Assembly: GCA_007115705.1 (NCBI GenBank)
Contig: QXEO01001565.1
Location: forward strand, 3,376,027-3,440,026
DNA: 64,000 bases
Direction of reading: 5' to 3'
Source: Dactylis glomerata
Taxonomy: Eukaryota > Streptophyta > Magnoliopsida > Poales > Poaceae
Position 1 is the first letter of the stretch; each line of letters opens with the position of its first letter. Below are positions 22,114 through 31,136 of this stretch, piece by piece. The position numbers and the translations under genes were made by a program. Under the pieces are notes generated by a model that was not told where the DNA came from, made no database searches, and saw only the letters and a program-made list of their open reading frames with translations.

Positions 22114-23436
22114 CTACTTCACAAGAAACAACATCTCGCCCCCTTGGGAGCCGTCATTCTCTTCGAACACCACACTACAAGATTCTTCAACACGTCCGGT
22201 GGACTTGTTGAAGACTCTATAAGTGTGGGATTCGGCACCATAACCAACAAAAATACCTTCTATTGCTTTTGGATCAAATTTACCTAAACGAACTCCTTTT
22301 CTTTGAAAGAAACACTTACACCCGAAAACCCGGTAGTAGGAGATGTTGGGCTTGCTTCCGGTGAGTATTTCATATGGAGTCTTGTTTAGGCCTTTGCGGA
22401 GGAAGAGCCGGTTTGAAGAGTGACAAGCCGTAGAGATAGCTTCGGCCCAAAAGTTGTATGGAGACTTAAACTCCGCCAACATGGACCTAGCCATATCCAT
22501 AAGAGTCCGGTTCTTCCTTTCGGCTACACCATTTTGTTGAGGGGTGTATGCAGCGGAATATTGATGACGTATCCCCTCATCACTGAGAAACCCATTTAAG
22601 GTGTAGTTCTTGAATTCCGAGCCATTGTCACTTCTAATTGCCAAAATATTTTGCCCATGTTGACGTTCAACTTCCTTGGCAAAGTCGATGACGGTTTGTT
22701 GAGTCTCACTCTTATGCTTGAAGACGTAGACCCAAGTATATCTTGAATAGTCATCAACAATCACCAAACAATATTTCTTCCCACCAAGACTTGCATGAGA
22801 GGGAGGACCAAAGAGATCCACATGAAGGAGCTCCAAGATCCTCTTGGAAGAAATGATAGTCTTGCTTGGGTGGGGAGAATCATGCATTTTTCCTAGAACG
22901 CAAGCCCTGCAAACACGATCTTTGGCAAAAGAAACATTCTCTTTTAGTCCGAGTATGTGGCCACCCTTGTGAAGGCTTTGCAAAGTTCTCATATTGACAT
23001 GGGCTAGTCGGCGATGCCAAAGCCAACCCACATCGGCCTTTCCAAATAAACACATTGCACTTGTAGTGGTTTTCCCCGAGAAGTCCACCACATACAAGTT
23101 GTTTTCAATGTGCCCCACGAAAGCGACCTTTAGAGACTTGCTCCACAAGAGTACCACAATTTCATTATCAATGAAGATGGCAAAGCCCATCTTACCAAGT
23201 GCACGAACTGAAAGTAAATTGTAACCTAGGGTCTCAACAAGCATGACGTCCACAAGGGAAATATCCGGTGCGACCACCACCTTGCCAAGACCCAATACCT
23301 CGGATTGTGACATGTCTCCATAAGTGACGGTTATGTTGTTGTCATTAGGCCTCATCTCCGTCATAATCTCCTTGCTTCCGGTCATATGACTTGTGCATCC
23401 ACTATCAAGCACCCATTTTGACCCCCCGGGAAGCAT
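22114..23436 (-). CDS. pol: Copia Pol, N-terminal part: protease end and integrase
   Basis: The frame opens just upstream of the listed ATG, in register -1 to gag. The protease active site is LDSGCTSHMTG near residue 10. The integrase zinc region follows (WHRRLAHVN with CRACVLGK), then the catalytic core with Asp in LLHVDLFGP, Asp in VIVDDYSRYTW and Glu in NGVAERKNRTLMDMARS, and the GKFDPKAIEGIFVGY region. It would process the polyprotein and insert the cDNA. It ends early at a stop about 33 bases before the RT frame; a one-base loss in a G run at about 22135-22140 explains the break. Confidence 0.88.
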   Translation of the reverse strand: MLPGGSKWVLDSGCTSHMTGSKEIMTEMRPNDNNITVTYGDMSQSEVLGLGKVVVAPDISLVDVMLVETLGYNLLSVRALGKMGFAIFIDNEIVVLLWSKSLKVAFVGHIENNLYVVDFSGKTTTSAMCLFGKADVGWLWHRRLAHVNMRTLQSLHKGGHILGLKENVSFAKDRVCRACVLGKMHDSPHPSKTIISSKRILELLHVDLFGPPSHASLGGKKYCLVIVDDYSRYTWVYVFKHKSETQQTVIDFAKEVERQHGQNILAIRSDNGSEFKNYTLNGFLSDEGIRHQYSAAYTPQQNGVAERKNRTLMDMARSMLAEFKSPYNFWAEAISTACHSSNRLFLRKGLNKTPYEILTGSKPNISYYRVFGCKCFFQRKGVRLGKFDPKAIEGIFVGYGAESHTYRVFNKSTGRVEESCSVVFEENDGSQGGEMLFLVK

Positions 23437-23450
23437 AGTCCTACAAGAGA

Positions 23451-25931
23451 TTATTGCTTGGTTTTAGGTCCCCATTTCTCAATGGGTCCTCTTTTGTTAG
23501 CAACAAGGGTCTTTGGAACCCAAATAGACCAAGCAACATAACCATCATTTGGACCAACATATTTTGCATAAACAACACCATAATAATCATGAAATAGAAC
23601 ATAGTGAGGGTTAGCAATTCCCGCATGATCATCATGAGTGGCTTTGCCACCCACAATAGGATCCTTCTTTGCTTGTGCGGGCTTGGCCTTCTTTTTCTTC
23701 TTCTTGTTGTTGTTCTTCTTCTTCTTCTTTGAGACAAAGCCAATCCCCATTTTATCACCAAATGCCTTTTGCTTACTCAAAAGGTCATTCAAGTTTTTCT
23801 CACCTATGGGAATGGAGGACTTGGCAAGCTCATCTTTCAACCTAGCATTTTCTTCAATAACATTTGCATGATCACAAGTAGAAGTAGAAGAACTAGGCAC
23901 ATTATTCTTAGTCAATTGAATTTGAAGTTGTTCATGTGACTTGGTAAGAATCGAGAGTTCACTTTTCAAGGCCTTGTGAGCCTTGTCAAGATCTTCTAAA
24001 TCCTTAACAAGTATATCATGACCAACACCAAATTCAACCTTTTCCTTTTTAAGCATTTTTACTTTAGCACGAGCATGGTCTCGCTCTTTAATGAGTTTGG
24101 AAACAACTTCATTATTAGCTTCCTCAATGGAATCGAGCTTCTCTTCGAGAGTTGCTCGTTCCTCTTGCTCTTCTTCAAGAGACTCGGTTAGTGAGGCAAT
24201 ATCTTGAGCATATTCTTTTTCAAGCCTCATTTGTTCATCTAGTTTTTCAAGAGTTTTACCATATTGGCTCAATACACGTTCAAAGTGAAGCTTGTGAACA
24301 CCATCTACACTAGACACATAATCATCAAAAGCAACAATTTCTTCCTTTACTCTAAGACTAGCAAGATCATTCAAGGGAGCATCATTTGTCTTAGAGGAGG
24401 AGAAAGGTGTGGGTGATACCTCGGAAGACTTGGCCATAAGGCACTTGACGTTCTTGACGAGAGAGTCCTCATTGGGGGATTCAAAGAGTGATGTGGAGGA
24501 AGTGGAGGTGGTTGCCATTGCGGCCATCTCACTAGTTGTGGTTTCTTCTTCATCACTCTCACTTGCGGAGTACTCTTCTTGAGTCAAGAACACAAACTTT
24601 GGTTGTTTCTTCTTTGGTCCACCCTTCTTCACGAATGGCTTCTTTGATGTTGACTTGGTCTTGCTTTTGAGGATGAGCTTTCCACCATGGTCTTCTCTCT
24701 TCTCATAAGGGCACTCGGCAACAAAGTGGAATCTATCATTGCAATTGTAGCATGTCCTCACCCTTTGACCATTGTTGTCATTCCTTTGATAGCCACTTGA
24801 CTTGCTTCTTCTTTGATTGTCTTCTTTAGCCTTGTGTGGATCAACCCAAAAGGTTTTTCCATAGAAGGCCATGTGCTCATTGTACTCATGTCTTATGTCC
24901 TCGGGACACATCTCAAGCCTTGCTTCAATGCTTGCTTGAAGAGGAACCTCTTTCTCAACCACACTAGCTTTTAATGCAAGATTGGAGTTTCTTTGCATTC
25001 CTATGGCACGAGCACGAGCATCTTCCGCATTTTGTGCGGAAACCTTGTAGGCTTGAATCTCTTGCATCACTTGATTGGAGGTCATCTCATTGAAGTTGTG
25101 CTTGCCTTGAACACTCTTCACATCCGCGGGCTCATATGGAGTAAGAGCAAGAATGTACTTCATCTTGATCCACTCATCATCAATATGGTGAGCACCGAGA
25201 TTCTTGAAGGTGGTAGCGATAGCCTTGAGTCTTCTATACATCTCTTGATGGTCCTCACCATCCATCATGAAGAACCCCTCCGCTTGATTTGAGAAGGCTA
25301 TATATCTTGTTTTCTTCATGCTCTCATTGCCAACAAAAACATTGGAGAGACCTTCCCAAGCTTCTTTGGCGGTGGAGAAGTGTTGAATGTGAGGCAAGTC
25401 CTTGGGCCCAATGGCGACTTGAATCATGTGGTGAGCGGTGGCATTGAGTTGGCTATTGACCGTCTCTCTTCTTGTCATGTTGGTGGGATCCACGGCCTTG
25501 AATCCTTCTTCAACAATCCTCCAAAGCTCAATGCAAGAACTGCGCATATGAGAGATCATTTGATATTGCCATTGACCAAAGTTTAATGCATCAAGCTTAG
25601 GCGGATCTCCTCTATGGTTAATATGAGGATGAGGAACCGGCGGGTCGGGTGAATACCAATGTGGGTATTCACCTTTCCCGTCGCCCTTGGTGGGAGATTT
25701 AGCATCGCCATTTTTGTTGGCACCCTCCTCATCTATCCCCATATTCTCCACTTGTGGAGTAGCGGGTTTTTCCGGAGGTGGAGAAGCATTAGCAGTTTTA
25801 GCTTGCATGAGTTGCGCTATCATTTCATGCAACTCACTTATTTGAGATGTCATGGAAGTCATGGATGATTCCAATGATTTGAACTCACCAATGGAAACTT
25901 GACCCGAGCCCTCTTTAGGTGGAGGATCCAT
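23451..25931 (-). CDS. gag: Copia Gag polyprotein, 826 residues
   Basis: This is the capsid/nucleocapsid precursor that would assemble the virus-like particle and package the RNA. The ATG lies 36 bases after the primer site, so the leader is short. Residues about 110-330 form the Copia gag domain (LNFGQWQYQMISHMRS). A CCHC zinc knuckle CYNCNDRFHFVAEC lies near residue 390. A long, charged, probable coiled coil (many Glu/Lys heptads) spans about 560-720, followed by a Lys/Asn run (KKKKNNNKKKKKK) near 745. This is larger than most Copia gags and similar to Sirevirus gags. The open frame is intact and ends in TAA 15 bases before the first ATG of the pol frame. Confidence 0.88.
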   Translation of the reverse strand: MDPPPKEGSGQVSIGEFKSLESSMTSMTSQISELHEMIAQLMQAKTANASPPPEKPATPQVENMGIDEEGANKNGDAKSPTKGDGKGEYPHWYSPDPPVPHPHINHRGDPPKLDALNFGQWQYQMISHMRSSCIELWRIVEEGFKAVDPTNMTRRETVNSQLNATAHHMIQVAIGPKDLPHIQHFSTAKEAWEGLSNVFVGNESMKKTRYIAFSNQAEGFFMMDGEDHQEMYRRLKAIATTFKNLGAHHIDDEWIKMKYILALTPYEPADVKSVQGKHNFNEMTSNQVMQEIQAYKVSAQNAEDARARAIGMQRNSNLALKASVVEKEVPLQASIEARLEMCPEDIRHEYNEHMAFYGKTFWVDPHKAKEDNQRRSKSSGYQRNDNNGQRVRTCYNCNDRFHFVAECPYEKREDHGGKLILKSKTKSTSKKPFVKKGGPKKKQPKFVFLTQEEYSASESDEEETTTSEMAAMATTSTSSTSLFESPNEDSLVKNVKCLMAKSSEVSPTPFSSSKTNDAPLNDLASLRVKEEIVAFDDYVSSVDGVHKLHFERVLSQYGKTLEKLDEQMRLEKEYAQDIASLTESLEEEQEERATLEEKLDSIEEANNEVVSKLIKERDHARAKVKMLKKEKVEFGVGHDILVKDLEDLDKAHKALKSELSILTKSHEQLQIQLTKNNVPSSSTSTCDHANVIEENARLKDELAKSSIPIGEKNLNDLLSKQKAFGDKMGIGFVSKKKKKNNNKKKKKKAKPAQAKKDPIVGGKATHDDHAGIANPHYVLFHDYYGVVYAKYVGPNDGYVAWSIWVPKTLVANKRGPIEKWGPKTKQ

Positions 25932-25966
25932 ACTCTTAGGCGGTTAAGCCCGAATTAAGAGCCGAG

Positions 25967-25978
25967 GCTCTGATACCA
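25967..25978 (-). other. Primer binding site, tRNA-iMet type
   Basis: On minus the twelve bases are TGGTATCAGAGC, complementary to the 3' end of initiator methionine tRNA, two bases inside the 5' LTR. This is the usual minus-strand primer site of plant Copia elements. Confidence 0.88.
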
Positions 25979-25980
25979 AT

Positions 25981-27207
25981 TGAACGGATCGTATGGGCAC
26001 CTAGAGGGGGGGGTGAATAGGTGCTACTCAAAATTTTAATTCTTTTTCAATTTAGGCTTGACAGAAAAGGTAAATTCTCTAGATATGCAACTAAGGTGAA
26101 TTTACCTATATGACAACTAGCAAGCTAAGCAAGATACAAGTAGTAAAGGCAATAAAGGATAGAGGTAACCGAGAGTGGAGCACACGGAGACACGGATGTA
26201 ATTCCCGTAGTTCCTTCCTTTTTAGGGGAAATACGTCTACGTTGGAGGGGTGTGGTTGCCACTAAGGCCTAACCAACGCCACAAAGGCTCACCCTATTCT
26301 CCGGTGCAAGCTTCCGCCACAAAGGCCTAGCTCACTTTCCACTAAGGGATTCCTCAAGGCGGAATCGGCCTTTACAAAACTTGGGGCACAACTCCACAAC
26401 TGGATTGGAGGCTCCCAAGGACCACAAAGAACTCAATCAACAAGTATCAAGATTTCAATCACACAAATCAAGGTCAAGGGACACAAGGGAACCCAAGACC
26501 AAAGGGCCCTCAAGCAAATGAGAGGGGAAATCAAATCGCTTCGGTGAGGATGTAGATCAAGGCCTTCTCCTTCGATTCTCCAAAGATCAAGAGCTTTGGT
26601 GGGTTGAGGGAGGAGATCTTGCGAATTTGGTGGCTCCAAATGGGTGTTCTTCTTGCACAGCTCGAGCAGCTTGAGGTGGAAGAAGGGGAGGGGTATTTAT
26701 AGCCCCTCCCAAAATGTAGCCGTTGCTGACTTGGAGGGGCGAATTATCCGGCCAAAGTATGGCCGAATTATCTGGCTGGCCGGATTATCTGGCCCCCTGG
26801 CCGGATTATCCGCCCCCCATATCTGGTTGACGCCGGCTCTGGTCCTTAGCAGAAATTCTGAAGCCGTCGAAGGGGGGCGGATTATCCGGCCCCCTGGCCG
26901 GAATATCCGGCCCCTATACTGGGTGACGCCGATGCTAGTCCTTAGCCGTTTTGGGGTCGTCGAAAGGGGGGCGGATTATCCGGCCCCTGGCCGGATTATC
27001 CGGCCCCCTATACTGGGTGACGCCGACACCAGTCCTTAGCCGTTTTGGCCTCTCTCTCTAGAGGGGGCGGATTATCCGGCCCCTGGCCGGATTATCCGGC
27101 CTGGCAATTCTTGAGCTGTAAAACCTGCACAACTTAGCACACACTTAAAATTCCTAATGTTGTTATCTAACACACAAAACCTGAGGGATACAAAGTTTGC
27201 ACTTTCA
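25981..27207 (-). repeat. 5' LTR of the Copia element (element runs right to left)
   Basis: It starts at 27207 in element direction and ends at 25981, next to the primer site. The U3 part (27207 down to about 26702) holds ten copies of a CCGGATTATCCGG-type palindrome in five pairs, within repeated units that share TATACTGGGTGACGCCGA and AGTCCTTAGCCGTTTTGG. A TATA box lies at 26694-26701. Confidence 0.9.
26694..26701 (-). promoter_or_regulatory. TATA box of the Copia 5' LTR promoter
   Basis: On minus it reads GGGGCTATAAATACCCC. It lies directly downstream of the palindrome-rich U3 and would start the genomic RNA roughly 30 bases further on, marking the U3/R border near 26665. Inferred from sequence only. 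Confidence 0.7.
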
Positions 27208-27242
27208 GCATTTCAACGGTGAGGCAGATCACCGGAAGAAGC

Positions 27243-28837
27243 TGATACGTCTCCAACGTATCTATAATTTTTGATGCTCCATGCTTGTTTTTACACCATT
27301 TGCCTATTGTTTCGTTACACTTAGTGGCATTTTTATGCATTTTCCGGAACTAACCTATTAACAAGTGCCACAGTGCCAGTTTCCTGTTTTCTGCTATTTT
27401 TTGTGTTTCAGAAGTGATACACAGGAAATATTCTCGGAATTGGACGAAACAAGTTCCTGAAGTCTTATTTTACCCGGAAGCTTCCAGAGATCCAAAGGAG
27501 AGTAGGAGGTGAGGGACCAGGGGCCCACACGCACAGGTGGCGCGGCCACCCCCTGGCCCGCGCCACCCCCGTGTGTGGCCGCCTGGCCCCTCCTCTAACA
27601 ACGCCCCTTCGCCTATAAAGACCCCCCGACGAGAAAAGCCTAAGTGCCCGATCAGTTTTCCAGAACACATCGCGATCCGCCGCCGCCGTCGACCCGAAGG
27701 TCGGGAGGGTCCAGAAGCTCTTCCCGGCACCCTCCCGGAGAGGGGAATCGCCACCGGAGGTTTTCTTCATCGCCATGCTTGCCTCCGGAGCGATGAGTGA
27801 GTAGTCTACCTTGGACTATGGGTCCATAGCAGTAGCTAGATGGTTGTCTTCTCCGCTATGTGCTTCATGTTTAGATCTCATGAGCTGCCCTACATGATTG
27901 AGATCACCGTTATGTAATTCTACATGTTTGGTTTGTTGGGATCTGATGAATATTGGTGTTTATGATTAAGTTGCTGTACTGAATTATATCTTTTGTTATC
28001 TCTATGTTGTTTATGATCTTGCATGCTCTCCGTTGTTAGTAGCTATCTTGGCCGAGTAGTTGCTAGTGACTCCAAGAGGGGTTATTTATGCTCGATAGTG
28101 GGTTCATGCCTCTATTTCACCTGGGGGAGTGACAGAAACCTCTAAGGTGGTAGATGTGCTGTTGCTACTAGGGAGAAAACAACATTCATATGCTCAAGGG
28201 CATATGCTTTGTTTACATTACACACTTTGCTTAATGCAATTATCTGTTGTTCGCAACTTAATACTTCTAGGGTGTTCAGATTGATATCCCCGGGAGTGGA
28301 TTATTAGTCATAGATGCAGTTGGATGGCGGTCTATGTATTTTGTTGTAATGCCCAGAGTAAATCTCATAGTGATCTTCTTGACATATCACGTTATCTTTA
28401 TTCTATCAATTGCCCAACTGTAATTTGTTTACCCAGCATGTGTTATTTTATCTATGGAGAGACACCACTAGTGAACTGTGGACCCCGGTCCTATTTCCAT
28501 CATATTGCTATCACCTGTTTACTTTACTCGTACTGTTTACTTTACTTGTATACTATATTGTTTTCCACTCGATACACTCATAACCTTTGTTTCAAGCAAA
28601 CCGGTGAGATTGACAACCTCATCGCAAGTTGGGAACAAAGTATTTGTTTGTGTGTGTGCAGGTTCCACAACACCTTCAGTCGTCATTGTCTCTCCTCTCC
28701 TGTTCGATAACCTCGGTTTCTTAAACTGAGGGAAAACTTGCTGCTACACTCATCATACCTTCCTCTTGGGGTTCCCAACGGGCTGGTTATTCACCACGCA
28801 CAAGGACAGTCTGCTCCACATCTACAAGGGATCAACA
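27243..28837 (+). repeat. 5' LTR of the outer gypsy element
   Basis: It starts TGATACGTCTCC and ends GGGATCAACA. The TATA box is at 27614-27619 (CGCCTATAAAGACC), about 370 bases from the start, after a GC-rich segment. The later part is AT-rich with short open frames of no evident meaning. Its partner is 42506-44099. Confidence 0.9.
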
Positions 28838-28846
28838 AGCTTTTTC

Positions 28847-28864
28847 TGGCGCCGTTGCCGGGGA
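28847..28864 (+). other. Primer binding site, tRNA-Asp type (outer gypsy)
   Basis: TGGCGCCGTTGCCGGGGA lies nine bases after the 5' LTR. It is the complement of the tRNA-Asp 3' end used by Athila-type plant gypsy elements. The same 18-mer recurs in the two other gypsy copies. Confidence 0.88.
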
Positions 28865-29030
28865 GGAGAGAAGACTTCTGCGAGGGGAGTTCTTCGCACA
28901 CACATTCTTTACTTTGTTTTATTGTTTTGCTTTACTTTATTTATTTTACCTGCATCGTTTTATATCAAAAACCCAAAAAAATTAGAATCCTTGGTAGTTG
29001 TTTTTACTTGTTTACTTTCGTTTTGCTGAA

Positions 29031-31136
29031 ATGGCCAATCCTGAAAACACCAAGTTGTGTGACTTCACTAGCACGAACAATAGTGATTTTATCTGCACTC
29101 CTATTGCACCACCTGCTACTGCTGCAAACTTTTATGAGATTAAGCCTGCTTTATTGAACCTTGTTATGAAAGAGCAATTTTCTGGTGCTAGTACTGAAGA
29201 TGCTGCAGCTCATCTCAACAATTTTGTTGAGCTATGTGAGATGCAGAAATATAAGGATATTGATAGTAATATTATTAAGATCAAGTTGTTTCCTTTTTCT
29301 TTGAGAGGAAAGGCTAAAGATTGGTTGCTGTCTTTGACTAAGAATAGTATTGATTCATGGGCTAAGTGTAAGGATGCTTTTATTGGTAGATACTATCCTC
29401 CTGCTAAGATTATATCGTTGCATAGCAATATTATGAAGTTTACTCAGTTTGATAATGAACATGTTGCTCAGGCTTGGGAAAGAATGAAATCTATGATAAA
29501 GAATTGCCCCACTCATGGACTGACTACTTGGATGATTATCCAAACTTTTTATGCAGGACTGAATTTTTCTTCAAGGAACCTACTTGATTCAGCTGCTGGA
29601 GGCACTTTTATGTCCCTTACCTTGGGCGCCGCATCAAAGCTACTCGACAACATGATGGTAAATTATTCTGAATGGCACACCGAGAGAGCTCCACAAGGTA
29701 AGAAGGTAAATTCTGTTGAGGAAACCTCTTCCTTAAGTGATAAGATTGATACCATTATGGCTATGCTTGCTAATGATAGGACTCATGTTGATCCTAATAA
29801 TGTTCCTTTAGCCTCTCTGGTTGCTCAAGAAGAGCATGTTGATGTTAATTTCATTAGAAACAACAATGCTTATAGGAACAATTTTGCTAGTAACAATTAT
29901 AGACCGTTTCCTTCTAATGGTGATAATAGCTATCTTGGTAGACCTAAAATGCCTAGTGAAGAAAGAATTTTTGAACTTGTAAAGGCTACCAAGAATTTTA
30001 TGCAGATGCAATATGAGCAGAACAGGGCTTTCACCAAGACTATGGAGGAGCAATCAGCTCTGTTGAGGACTATTAGTCATCAACAAGAAAATTTAAACAA
30101 GGCTGTTCCTAAATTACAGGCTAAGGTTTCCAAAGCTGAAACCGATATTTCATTATTGTCTAATGTGCAATCTTCTTTGGTTAATAAAATGTCCGCTAAG
30201 CCTGATCCTTTTGCTACCGCTAATGCTATCCAAGTTGGAATTGATGAAAATATTAGATTGTTAGCGGAATTGCATGCCAGGTGGGAAAGAGAAGATGAGA
30301 TGGCTAGAGAGATGAAGGTATGTACTATTACTACCTCTAATGATGTTGCTCCTACTGGTAGCAATCCTCTTACTTTGATTGGTGTAGAGAAAACTCCCGC
30401 TCCTTGTGTTAAAAAGCCTAAAACTGCCAAAACTTTTTCTCAAAAGAGTGCTGAAATTTTTTGGAGTGTGGGAGATGATAGCTCTATTTCTTTTAATGAT
30501 TTTGATGTTGATGGCTGCAATATATCTGAAGTTATTTTGTTCTTGCAACAGCTTGCTTTGACTCCCAATGCTAGTTCTTTAAATATTGCTTTTACTAAGC
30601 ATATTACCAATGCTCTCATAAAAATTAGGGATGAAAAGTTGAAGCAAAAAGCCTCTGTTCCCAAGAAGTTAGAAGATGGTTGGGAACCCATCATTGATAT
30701 GCATGTTAATGGTTATGATTGCCATGCTTTATGTGATCTAGGTGCTAGTATTTCTATCATGCCTAGAAAGATTTATGACATGCTTGATTTACCACCGCTT
30801 GAAAAATGTTATTTTGATGTTCCTATTGCTGATGTTGCTAAGAAGAAACCTTTGGGAAGGATTAATGATGTTCTTATTGTGGTTAACAATAACCTTGTTC
30901 CCGTTGATTTTCTTGTTATGGACGTTGAATGCCATGCTTCATGTCCTATTATTTTGGGAAGACCCTTTCTTCGAACTGTAGGTGCTATCATTGATATGAG
31001 GGAAGGCACTATCAAGTATCAATTCCCACTAAAGAAAGGTATGGAACACTTCCCCAGGAAAAGAAAGAAATTACGTTTTGACTCTATTCTTAGAGCAAAT
31101 TATGATCTTGATGCTTCATCAATTGATATTACTTGA
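29031..31136 (+). CDS. Gag-protease of the outer gypsy element, 701 residues
   Basis: The ATG at 29031 has a good context (GCTGAAATGGCC) and is matched in the sister copy. Residues about 35-190 are the retrotransposon gag capsid domain (KLFPFSLRGKAKDWLLSL, FIGRYYPPAKI, ERMKSMIKNCPTHGL, QTFYAGL). Residues about 295-400 form a variable, helix-prone segment. The C-terminal 150 residues are a retroviral-type aspartic protease: active site CDLGASISIMP near residue 567 (DLG instead of the usual DTG or DSG) and the flap and ILGRPFLRT regions. The frame is intact but stops before any RT, so this protein would supply capsid and protease only. It is about 95 per cent identical by eye to 35814-37877 outside the variable segment. 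Confidence 0.88.
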   Translation: MANPENTKLCDFTSTNNSDFICTPIAPPATAANFYEIKPALLNLVMKEQFSGASTEDAAAHLNNFVELCEMQKYKDIDSNIIKIKLFPFSLRGKAKDWLLSLTKNSIDSWAKCKDAFIGRYYPPAKIISLHSNIMKFTQFDNEHVAQAWERMKSMIKNCPTHGLTTWMIIQTFYAGLNFSSRNLLDSAAGGTFMSLTLGAASKLLDNMMVNYSEWHTERAPQGKKVNSVEETSSLSDKIDTIMAMLANDRTHVDPNNVPLASLVAQEEHVDVNFIRNNNAYRNNFASNNYRPFPSNGDNSYLGRPKMPSEERIFELVKATKNFMQMQYEQNRAFTKTMEEQSALLRTISHQQENLNKAVPKLQAKVSKAETDISLLSNVQSSLVNKMSAKPDPFATANAIQVGIDENIRLLAELHARWEREDEMAREMKVCTITTSNDVAPTGSNPLTLIGVEKTPAPCVKKPKTAKTFSQKSAEIFWSVGDDSSISFNDFDVDGCNISEVILFLQQLALTPNASSLNIAFTKHITNALIKIRDEKLKQKASVPKKLEDGWEPIIDMHVNGYDCHALCDLGASISIMPRKIYDMLDLPPLEKCYFDVPIADVAKKKPLGRINDVLIVVNNNLVPVDFLVMDVECHASCPIILGRPFLRTVGAIIDMREGTIKYQFPLKKGMEHFPRKRKKLRFDSILRANYDLDASSIDIT

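Larger units (their letters stand above)
15680..27207 (-). mobile_element. Copia LTR retrotransposon, probably Sirevirus lineage, minus orientation
   Basis: LTRs at 25981-27207 (5') and 15680-16906 (3') are both 1227 bp, start TG, end CA, and differ at roughly 14 positions by hand count. The 5-bp target duplication GCATT is at 15675-15679 and 27208-27212. The gene order in element direction is gag, protease-integrase, RT-RNase H, which makes it Copia. A tRNA-iMet primer site, a long gag with coiled-coil tail, palindromes upstream of the LTR TATA, several polypurine-like motifs and an additional 3' gene all fit Sireviruses. The lineage is an inference; I do not assign a family name. Confidence 0.9.

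Noticed and set aside
28324..28729. Short open frames in the gypsy LTRs (repeated in each LTR)
   Set aside because: They recur because the LTRs recur; Cys/Leu-rich, no start context, and not kept between subfamilies.
28847..28864. tRNA-like sequence
   Set aside because: It is the complement of a tRNA 3' end (primer binding site), not a tRNA gene; no cloverleaf is present.
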